This document shows positions 1-5,272 of a stretch of 5,272 nucleotides of DNA, in pieces; within the stretch, counting starts at the first letter, position 1, and each line of letters starts with the position of its first letter. The translations under genes were made by a program, and so were the position numbers. The stretch covers positions 1 through 5,272 of the forward strand of contig CAJOPO010000011.1 of NCBI GenBank assembly GCA_905236315.1, written 5' to 3'. The notes beneath the pieces are model-generated. The model was not told where the DNA came from and did not search any database. It worked only from the letters and a program-made list of their open reading frames with translations. Source of the DNA: an uncultured Treponema sp. (lineage in GTDB: Bacteria; Spirochaetota; Spirochaetia; Treponematales; Treponemataceae).

Positions 1-942
1 AAAGGGATCATTATTTGTAAATTTCGGTCAATTAGATACTACTATTATCGTCTCACTTCTAATGTCATGGTTTGTAATAGTACTATGGGAACAGAAATTG
101 CTAAAAGGAAAAAGCAACTTCTCATTAATACATGGCATGGTGGCGGTGGTGGATATAAAAAAAGTGGTATTGCACGATCGGAATATAAAGGTGCAAAAAA
201 GATTTATTATCTGTTAGAAAAAAGAGATACTGACGTTTTTTGTACGAGTTCAAAAACAAGTTTTGAAAATTCTATTATTTCAGCTTTTGATCATCATGGA
301 AAAGTAATAAAGGGAACGCCACGCAATGATATGTTTATTAATAAAGACAGAAAAGATATTGATAAACATGTAAAAAAATATCTTGGAATTGACTCTAATA
401 TAAAGATTATTCTTTATGCACCCACATATAGAAATGACAAAGAAAAAAAGAGGAATGTCCACGATTATGGATTGGATTTTATGCGCATGAAAAAGGCATT
501 TGAAAAGAGATTTGCAGGAGAATGGATAGTTTTGATTCGTTATCATTATTTTTTGGCGAATAAATATATTATTTCTGATCATGATAATATTTTGGATGTT
601 ACCTTATATCCTGATATGCAGGAATTGCTATATACTTCTAATGCTCTTGTAACTGATTACTCTTCATCTATATGGGACTATTCTTTTTCATATAAACCAT
701 GCTTTTTATTTTGTTCAGATCTAGCTAAATATCGTAGAGAGAACGGATTCAATAAACCAATTGAGTCTTGGGGATTTCCTTTAGCTATAAATAATGATGA
801 ACTTGAAAAAAACATTATTGAATTTGACGAGAATGATTTTATCAGAAAAATGAATTTTCATCATAAAGAAAATGGATCATTCGAAGACGGAAAAGCCTCT
901 AAGAGAGTATATGAATTGATAAAAAAACATTGTTTACTATAA
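1..942 (+). CDS. CDP-glycerol glycerophosphotransferase family protein (TagB/TagF-like), 5'-truncated by window
   Basis: Enzymes of this family transfer glycerol phosphate (sometimes ribitol phosphate) from the CDP-alcohol to a lipid-linked glycan or teichoic acid chain at the inner face of the membrane. The frame is open from base 1 with no stop, so the true start lies upstream; the ATG at 67 is internal, because family-like sequence (a Tyr-rich stretch, then LTSNVMV) precedes it. In the 313 visible residues: NTWHGG at 43-48 (family TWHG, with the probable catalytic His46), KGTPRND at 104-110, ILYAPTYRND at 137-146, RYH at 180-182 (second conserved His), TDYSSSIWDYS at 218-228 (CDP-alcohol phosphate-binding region) and FEDGKAS at 294-300. 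The C-terminus looks complete. TagB-type proteins are about 380 residues, so perhaps 60-80 are missing. The gene ends 12 bases before the polymerase gene, suggesting one operon. Family assignment is firm from the motifs; whether the donor is CDP-glycerol, CDP-ribitol or another CDP-alcohol cannot be read from the sequence. Confidence 0.93.
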   Translation, partial: KGIIICKFRSIRYYYYRLTSNVMVCNSTMGTEIAKRKKQLLINTWHGGGGGYKKSGIARSEYKGAKKIYYLLEKRDTDVFCTSSKTSFENSIISAFDHHGKVIKGTPRNDMFINKDRKDIDKHVKKYLGIDSNIKIILYAPTYRNDKEKKRNVHDYGLDFMRMKKAFEKRFAGEWIVLIRYHYFLANKYIISDHDNILDVTLYPDMQELLYTSNALVTDYSSSIWDYSFSYKPCFLFCSDLAKYRRENGFNKPIESWGFPLAINNDELEKNIIEFDENDFIRKMNFHHKENGSFEDGKASKRVYELIKKHCLL

Positions 943-945
943 TTT

Positions 946-950
946 AGGCG
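946..950 (+). promoter_or_regulatory. Weak ribosome binding site for the polymerase gene
   Basis: AGGCG lies in the 12-base gap after the upstream stop; its AGG ends 6 bases before the ATG at 955. It is the poorest Shine-Dalgarno match of the four visible in the window, so translation here may depend partly on ribosomes finishing the upstream gene. The ATG at 955 is still the best start because a hydrophobic membrane segment begins immediately after it. Confidence 0.5.
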
Positions 951-954
951 TAAT

Positions 955-2310
955 ATGTATTTATATATATTAATTATATCTCTTTTTGCTCTATGGTTAT
1001 TTGCACTTATAATTTTTCGGAATGATATATTCCACCCATGTGCTATTGTATGTTTTGTGTTTTTCGCTAGTGCTATTTGCACATCATACAATGCAGATAC
1101 ATGGGATATAGAATTAGGATATAAAACAGTTACTCTTATAATTCTATCCCTAATTTTTGCTATTGTACCAGGAGTACTTATACAGCGTATTAAAATATTA
1201 GAATCAGATAATATTTATAGAGTAATAAGAAAAGATATCTATAAAGAGAGTATAATAAAAATTGATACATGGAAGATAGTGTTTGTTTGCATTTTTGGAA
1301 TTATCACAATATTTATCTATTTTTCTGAAGTGCAAAGAATAGCAGTAATCCACGGATTTAAATATGGAACATGGAATATATTGATGAGGATATACAGAGA
1401 TGCTTCTCATTTTCATTCTGATAATGTAGAATTATCCGTTTCGTTTATTGCAGCAACATTTTATCAATTATTTAGAGTGTTAGCCTCACTAATAGGATAT
1501 GTATGCGCTAATAATATTGCTATTTCCGGAAGAAAAGGCGTAGAAATAAAGTACTTTTTGCCAATATTAATCTACTTTTTCTGTTCATTATTAACAGGTG
1601 GAAGAATGCCGATATTGCGTTTCTTTTTCATGGTTTTGATATGTTTTTCTGTTATAAAAAAGAGAATAAACGGCTGGGATAGTAAAATAAATATCTCTTT
1701 ATTGATCAAAATTTTCGTTATTACTTTTTTTGTATTATTGATATTTAGTCAATTACGAACTGCTGTTGGACGTAATAATAAAACAGATTTTCTATCTTAT
1801 ATAACGATGTATGGAGGAGGATCAATAGCTCTTTTGGATTTATTCATAAAAGATCCTATTTCTCCTTCGAGGATTTGGGGAAAAGAAACATTCCAATATT
1901 TTTTGAAGTTTATAGGATCAAGATTTCATATATCGGATTTAATCTATGTAAGCGCGAAAGAATTTAGAAGTCATAATGGAGTTATAATAGGAAACACATA
2001 TACAGCTCTCCGATCACTATACTATGATTTTGGATTCTATGGTTGCTTAATTTTTTGCGGAATATTTGGATTAGTATTTTCAGCTTTATATTATTCGCTA
2101 AAAGAAAAAAATACCAAAAATAAAATTGATATGAAATTGATGGTATATTCATATATTTCGTATAGTTTCTTTTTGTACAGCATCAATTCTTATTTCGATT
2201 TTATGTCATTCAATTTTTTAAAACAATTAGTGTTCTTCTATGCGTTGAGATATTTTCTACTATCATTTAATATTAAAATGAATCTTAATGGAAGCAGGTT
2301 GCACAATTAA
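955..2310 (+). CDS. Oligosaccharide repeat-unit polymerase-like membrane protein (Wzy type)
   Basis: This is a 451-residue, very hydrophobic protein with about 10-11 likely membrane spans, near residues 3-21, 27-45, 59-79, 107-124, 162-187, 199-214, 218-236, 247-266, 363-382, 395-412 and 418-438. A long, more polar loop lies between about 267 and 360. Wzy-type polymerases join undecaprenyl-linked repeat units at the outer face of the membrane and have this topology, length and large extracytoplasmic loop. Features recalled from repeat-unit polymerases are the LLTGGRMPILRFF stretch at 212-224, a YGGGSIALLDLF segment at 286-297 and GNTYTALRSLYYDFGFYG at 346-363; Arg217, Arg268 and Arg353 are candidate functional residues. 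Primary sequence is poorly conserved in this class, so the call rests on topology, these segments and neighbours. An O-antigen ligase or another glycan membrane protein is the alternative. It sits between two CDP-alcohol-dependent transferase genes, consistent with a Wzy-dependent capsule or exopolysaccharide operon. No linkage specificity can be inferred. Confidence 0.8.
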   Translation: MYLYILIISLFALWLFALIIFRNDIFHPCAIVCFVFFASAICTSYNADTWDIELGYKTVTLIILSLIFAIVPGVLIQRIKILESDNIYRVIRKDIYKESIIKIDTWKIVFVCIFGIITIFIYFSEVQRIAVIHGFKYGTWNILMRIYRDASHFHSDNVELSVSFIAATFYQLFRVLASLIGYVCANNIAISGRKGVEIKYFLPILIYFFCSLLTGGRMPILRFFFMVLICFSVIKKRINGWDSKINISLLIKIFVITFFVLLIFSQLRTAVGRNNKTDFLSYITMYGGGSIALLDLFIKDPISPSRIWGKETFQYFLKFIGSRFHISDLIYVSAKEFRSHNGVIIGNTYTALRSLYYDFGFYGCLIFCGIFGLVFSALYYSLKEKNTKNKIDMKLMVYSYISYSFFLYSINSYFDFMSFNFLKQLVFFYALRYFLLSFNIKMNLNGSRLHN

Positions 2311-2320
2311 TATGTATTTT

Positions 2321-2326
2321 GAGGTG
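2321..2326 (+). promoter_or_regulatory. Ribosome binding site that fixes the start of the CDP-alcohol transferase gene
   Basis: GAGGTG is a good match to the anti-Shine-Dalgarno sequence, and its GAGG ends 7 bases before the ATG at 2332. The GTG at 2326 is in frame but its first base is the last base of this site, leaving no room for initiation. The ATG at 2332 is therefore the better start, shortening the longest possible protein by two residues. Confidence 0.75.
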
Positions 2327-2331
2327 TGATT

Positions 2332-3111
2332 ATGAAATATACAGCGAAGTATTTCTCTGATAATATGCCAGTTGAAAAGAAGATAAAAGATTCAATATTA
2401 TGTAGATTATTATATAGGAAACTCTCATTTTACTTTTCAGCATTAGCTGCTAATGCCGGTGTCTCTGCTAATACCATCTCATATGTATCTACGATTGAAG
2501 GAATTATTGTATGCGTGATGTTCTTAATACCTAATTACTATTCAAATATACTGGGAGCTATACTAATTAATTTTTGGGTAATACTTGACTGTGTTGATGG
2601 AAATCTTGCTAGATCTGTAAAAAAACAACCTTTTGGTGAGTTTGCAGACGCAATTAGCAGCTATATTCTTGTTGCATTTATGTGTGTATGTATGGGATTT
2701 TCAATTTATAATTTAGGAGGTGTTTTTTTTAAGAAAGAAAACGTTTATATTATTTTAATAGGATCGTTTGCGTCTATTTCAAATACTTTAATGAGACTTA
2801 TTTATCAAAAATATAAAAATGTAGAAAAAAGACTTACTGAAGAGGGTATTATAAGAAAAGCAGAAGATTTTTCGGGCAATCATAACAAACTCAATAATAT
2901 AATAGTGCGCATAGATTCTGAACTCGGTTTAGGAGCACTTTGTTGCCTTATTCTTCTTATACTAGCAATTTTTCGTGCTTTAGATATAATGGTGTTATTT
3001 TATTTTATTTATTACGGATCAGCGTGTTTAATATCAACTTTGATTTATATTAAAAAATCAGTAAGAGCAACAAAAAAATATAAAATCTATAATATGGAGA
3101 ATAATAAATGA
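2332..3111 (+). CDS. CDP-alcohol phosphatidyltransferase family protein with variant active site
   Basis: Members of this integral-membrane family displace CMP from a CDP-alcohol, transferring the phospho-alcohol to a hydroxyl acceptor. Classical members make phospholipids; those inside glycan operons may decorate a polyprenol-linked sugar instead (inference). The protein has 259 residues from the ATG at 2332, a size normal for the family. The signature reads D86-x2-D89-G90-x2-A93-R94-x7-G102-x3-D106-x3-S110. The first three metal-binding aspartates, the Gly and the Arg are present, but the fourth aspartate, proposed as the catalytic base in structurally studied members, is serine (AGC codon at 2659-2661). 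Likely membrane spans lie near 51-67, 72-88, 109-128, 137-155, 200-216 and 219-240, with the signature on the cytoplasmic side of one span. ANTIS at 46-50 fits the 'PN-x-IT'-like segment before the first span. The gene overlaps the opine dehydrogenase gene by 4 bases (ATGA), implying translational coupling. Family membership is clear; substrate and even activity are uncertain. Confidence 0.88.
   Translation: MKYTAKYFSDNMPVEKKIKDSILCRLLYRKLSFYFSALAANAGVSANTISYVSTIEGIIVCVMFLIPNYYSNILGAILINFWVILDCVDGNLARSVKKQPFGEFADAISSYILVAFMCVCMGFSIYNLGGVFFKKENVYIILIGSFASISNTLMRLIYQKYKNVEKRLTEEGIIRKAEDFSGNHNKLNNIIVRIDSELGLGALCCLILLILAIFRALDIMVLFYFIYYGSACLISTLIYIKKSVRATKKYKIYNMENNK
3096..3099 (+). promoter_or_regulatory. 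Ribosome binding site for the opine dehydrogenase gene, inside the upstream gene
   Basis: GGAG lies 8 bases before the ATG at 3108, within the last codons of the CDP-alcohol transferase gene. Together with the ATGA stop/start overlap it supports coupled translation of the two products. Confidence 0.7.
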
Positions 3112-4226
3112 AGATAACAGTTGTTGGAGCAGGCAACATCGGTTTGGCGATAACTGCATATATAGCAATCAAGCACAAAGCGGATGTGACATTATTTACA
3201 AAAAAATCGATTGATTCTATCTATTTAAATATGGATGAACAAAAAATATGTGAACAAACAAAAAGATTTTCGATAACCGACAATCCTGAAATAGCTTTTT
3301 TAAATGCGGATATAATATTTGTAACTTATCCATCATTTTTAAGAAAAAAATTTATAGAAAGAAATCAACAATATATTAGGACTGATGCATATTTTGGTTT
3401 CGTTCCCGGATATGGTGGAGCTGAATATACTTGTGTAGATATGATTGATCGAGGTGTGAATATTTTTGGTTTTCAAAGGGTTCCTTATATTGCAAGAATA
3501 TCAAAAGATAAAGCTGAAAAAACTGTCAGTATTCTTTCTAGTAAAAAGGAGCTTTTTGTAGCCGCTATTCCAAAAGAAAAAGCAGAAGAAATTTCGGAGA
3601 TCGTAGAAAAGCTTTTAGACATTCCTGTTAGAAAACTGAAAGAATATCTTTCTGTTACGCTGGCACTATCTAATCCGCTTTTACATATTTCCGGTTTATA
3701 TAACATTTTTAAAGACTATAAAAGAGGAAAAAAGTATGACCATCCACTAAAACTTTACGAAGAATGGAATGATAAAACTTCAAAACTTCTATTTATATAT
3801 GACGGAGAATTGCAGGAAATTTGTCAAAATTTTAGATCTTTTGATATGAACAAAGTTATTCCTCTTCCTATCTACTATGATTCCCCAACTCCAGAGGTGA
3901 TGACAAAAAAATTAAAAAGCATAGAATCTTTTAAAGTTGTGATGGCTCCATTGAAAAAAACTCATGATGGATATTTTTTAGATCTTTCGTCGAGAATGTT
4001 TGCGGAAGATTATCCGTTTGGTATATGTATTATAAAAGATTTTGCTAGAATACTTAATATAAAAACTCCAACGGTAGATATCCTTTTAGATTTTTATAGA
4101 AATTTATCAGGGCATGTATATTTCAATACAGACGGATCATATACAAGTGAAATTAAAGATACAGGAGTTCCAGGTATTAATGGTCTAAATACTAAAGATA
4201 AGTTGATTGATTTTTATAATAGGTGA
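3108..4226 (+). CDS. NAD/NADP octopine/nopaline (opine) dehydrogenase family protein
   Basis: Opine dehydrogenases catalyse NAD(P)H-dependent reductive condensation of an amino group with a 2-oxo acid, giving an N-(1-carboxyalkyl) secondary amine; the reverse oxidation also occurs. The 372-residue length fits the family. An N-terminal Rossmann domain opens with KITVVGAGNIG (dinucleotide-binding G7, G9, G12); strand 2 ends LFTKKS at 29-34, where no acidic residue fixes NADH preference. PGYGG at 100-104 and QRVPYIARI at 123-131 match conserved positions near the nucleotide and substrate. The C-terminal helical domain has SNPLLH at 188-193, with His193 in the place of the family's catalytic His, then SPTPEVM at 259-265 and AEDYPFG at 299-305. 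The cytosolic enzyme lies between a CDP-alcohol transferase gene (4-base overlap) and a PLP enzyme gene (4-base gap), so a role in making a surface-glycan substituent is more likely than catabolism of opines. A metallophore-type opine synthase is less likely because no nicotianamine-synthase-like gene or transporter is visible. Amine and oxo-acid substrates are unknown. Confidence 0.87.
   Translation: MKITVVGAGNIGLAITAYIAIKHKADVTLFTKKSIDSIYLNMDEQKICEQTKRFSITDNPEIAFLNADIIFVTYPSFLRKKFIERNQQYIRTDAYFGFVPGYGGAEYTCVDMIDRGVNIFGFQRVPYIARISKDKAEKTVSILSSKKELFVAAIPKEKAEEISEIVEKLLDIPVRKLKEYLSVTLALSNPLLHISGLYNIFKDYKRGKKYDHPLKLYEEWNDKTSKLLFIYDGELQEICQNFRSFDMNKVIPLPIYYDSPTPEVMTKKLKSIESFKVVMAPLKKTHDGYFLDLSSRMFAEDYPFGICIIKDFARILNIKTPTVDILLDFYRNLSGHVYFNTDGSYTSEIKDTGVPGINGLNTKDKLIDFYNR
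4221..4226 (+). promoter_or_regulatory. Ribosome binding site overlapping the preceding stop codon
   Basis: AGGTGA contains the TGA stop of the opine dehydrogenase gene and serves as Shine-Dalgarno site for the ATG at 4231; its AGG ends 7 bases before that ATG. The arrangement suggests that ribosomes ending on one gene reinitiate on the next, keeping the two enzymes in similar amounts. Confidence 0.7.
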
Positions 4227-4230
4227 AAAT

Positions 4231-5272
4231 ATGTATTATTTGAATCCTGATATTGAGAATTTATGCCGTATTTTTGATCAAAATGAGCGTAAAGATTATT
4301 TACGTCTTGATTTGAATGAAAATCCCGGAGGATTACCAACAGAATTTATCCAATCTGTACTTAGAGATATTACTCCGCAGTTTGTAGCACAATATCCAGA
4401 AACATTTCATTTCACAAAAGTGTTGGCGGATTTTCTCGGAACTGATAGTTCGCATCTTTGTCTTGTAAATGGTTCAGCAGAGGGCATTCGTTATATAATT
4501 CAAGCTTTTACAAGTAAAGGTGGTCGTATTGTTGGTGTTGTTCCATCTTATTTTATGTTTCAGATTTATTCAAAAATGTATGGAAGAAATTTTGTGCAAG
4601 TTTTTTACAACGAAGATTTAAGCCTAGATATTAATAAGATAATAGATAAAATGACAAATGATACGCAATTACTTCTCTTACTTAATCCAAATAATCCGAT
4701 GGGAAATGTATATAGCGATGAAGAATTTGAATGTATTTTTAAAGTAGCGAAAGAAAGACAGATCACTATTCTTATTGATGAAGCTTATTTCTATTTCTAC
4801 CCAAAAACATTTATCAAATATGCACTAGAAAGAAAGCATATTTTAGTTACTCGTACTTTTTCTAAGCTGTTTTCTATGGCCGCTTGTCGACTGGGTTATG
4901 TAGTCGGTTGGCCTGAAGGTATAAAGATGATTCAAAAACTATGTACGCCTCATAATATAAACGCATTTGCTATAAAGTTTGCTGAAGCGGCTTTAACCAC
5001 TCCAGGTATGCTAAACCAGCTAATTTCTAATTTTATTGAAGGCCGCCGCTACCTAATTAATTGGCTGGATGAAAATGAATATCAACATAAAGGTGAAGCG
5101 GGTAACTTTATCTTTATCAATCCAAAAACGGATGCTAAAAATATTGTAAATCGCATGAAATTCGAGAAGAAAATTTTGATCAAATCTTATCAAAATATAG
5201 GAAAGTTTGGAGATTGCTTGCGCGTATCGATTGGTGAGAAAGAATATATGGAAATATTTACTAAAGCATTAA
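4231..5272 (+). CDS. HisC/CobD-like PLP-dependent aminotransferase, class I/II (3' end cut by window)
   Basis: This is a fold-type I PLP enzyme of the histidinol-phosphate aminotransferase/threonine-phosphate decarboxylase group. The frame gives 347 residues without a stop; such proteins are about 350-370 long and the C-terminal motif is already passed, so few residues are missing. Visible motifs: LNENPGG at 28-34 (N-terminal substrate segment), NGSAEG at 80-85 (cofactor phosphate loop), PSYFMF at 105-110, NPNNPMG at 152-158 (Asn155 contacts PLP), DEAY at 183-186 (Asp183 pairs with the pyridine nitrogen), TFSK at 209-212 (Lys212 forms the Schiff base), ACRLGY at 218-223 (Arg220, phosphate binding) and LRVSIG at 330-335 (Arg331, usual carboxylate contact). 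All catalytic residues are intact. No other histidine or cobamide gene is present, so a glycan-precursor role fits better: transamination to an amino compound, or CobD-like decarboxylation of a phospho-amino acid to an amino-alcohol phosphate. The sequence does not decide between them. Translation probably couples to the opine dehydrogenase gene 4 bases upstream. Confidence 0.88.
   Translation, partial: MYYLNPDIENLCRIFDQNERKDYLRLDLNENPGGLPTEFIQSVLRDITPQFVAQYPETFHFTKVLADFLGTDSSHLCLVNGSAEGIRYIIQAFTSKGGRIVGVVPSYFMFQIYSKMYGRNFVQVFYNEDLSLDINKIIDKMTNDTQLLLLLNPNNPMGNVYSDEEFECIFKVAKERQITILIDEAYFYFYPKTFIKYALERKHILVTRTFSKLFSMAACRLGYVVGWPEGIKMIQKLCTPHNINAFAIKFAEAALTTPGMLNQLISNFIEGRRYLINWLDENEYQHKGEAGNFIFINPKTDAKNIVNRMKFEKKILIKSYQNIGKFGDCLRVSIGEKEYMEIFTKAL

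Noticed and set aside
67..69. ATG as the start of the glycerophosphotransferase gene
   Set aside because: The frame is open back to base 1 and the preceding residues look like part of the same protein; no Shine-Dalgarno site precedes it. The gene is truncated by the window edge.
280..582. 100-codon open frame on the - strand
   Set aside because: Lies wholly inside the motif-rich glycerophosphotransferase gene, has no family-like sequence, and is expected by chance in AT-rich DNA.
861..1091. 76-codon open frame on the - strand spanning the first gene junction
   Set aside because: Antisense to the ends of two well-supported genes, with no recognisable motif or ribosome site.
1204..1416. 70-codon open frame on the - strand
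   Set aside because: Shadow of the polymerase gene, with no recognisable protein features.
1815..1821. GAGGAGG resembling an internal ribosome binding site
   Set aside because: It encodes the Gly-Gly-Gly stretch of the polymerase, and no suitable start codon with a meaningful open frame follows.
2326..2328. GTG as alternative start of the CDP-alcohol transferase
   Set aside because: It overlaps the last base of the GAGGTG ribosome site; the ATG at 2332 has correct spacing.
2312..2329. Five-codon open frame (ATG to TGA) between the polymerase and CDP-alcohol transferase genes
   Set aside because: No ribosome site of its own and too short to claim; it merely passes through the next gene's Shine-Dalgarno site.
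3485..3706. 73-codon open frame on the - strand
   Set aside because: Shadow of the opine dehydrogenase gene; it crosses the conserved SNPLLH region on the sense strand.
5270..5272. TAA at the window end as the stop of the PLP enzyme gene
   Set aside because: It is out of frame: the last codons read GCA, TTA and then a single A, so the gene continues beyond the window.
4231..5272. Assignment as the histidine-biosynthesis gene hisC
   Set aside because: Motifs fit the wider HisC/CobD group, but no other histidine genes are present and the coupling to an opine dehydrogenase argues for a different substrate.

Overview
The window is AT-rich (roughly 30% G+C by eye) and packed with five genes on the + strand, with no intergenic gap longer than about 21 bases. 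The low G+C, the strong GAGGTG/AGGTGA/GGAG ribosome sites and the CDP-glycerol-type glycerophosphotransferase point to a low-GC Gram-positive bacterium. The style is that of a gut or rumen clostridium (Lachnospiraceae-like), but the genus cannot be fixed from this sequence. It looks like the interior of a capsule, exopolysaccharide or teichoic-acid-like cell-surface glycan operon; both end genes run off the window.

Layout: (1) 1-942, the 3' part of a TagB/TagF-like CDP-glycerol glycerophosphotransferase, with its start upstream of the window. (2) 955-2310, a multi-pass membrane protein resembling the oligosaccharide repeat-unit polymerases (Wzy type). (3) 2332-3111, an integral-membrane CDP-alcohol phosphatidyltransferase-family protein whose signature lacks the fourth aspartate. 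(4) 3108-4226, an octopine/nopaline (opine) dehydrogenase-family protein. (5) 4231-5272, a HisC/CobD-like fold-type I PLP enzyme, lacking only its extreme 3' end.

How they may work together (inference): genes 1 and 2 are ordinary surface-glycan functions, adding a glycerol-phosphate-type group and polymerising repeat units. Genes 3-5 are tightly coupled (4-base overlap, then a ribosome site overlapping the previous stop) and look like a small module. The PLP enzyme would make an amino compound, possibly an amino-alcohol phosphate. The opine dehydrogenase would reductively join an amine to a 2-oxo acid, giving an N-(carboxyalkyl)amine. The CDP-alcohol transferase would move a phospho-alcohol from its CDP form onto a membrane-linked glycan. 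Together they could build an unusual opine-type phosphodiester decoration. A CTP-dependent nucleotidyltransferase would be expected nearby but is not in this window. No RNA genes, mobile elements, CRISPR arrays, terminators or convincing promoters were found.
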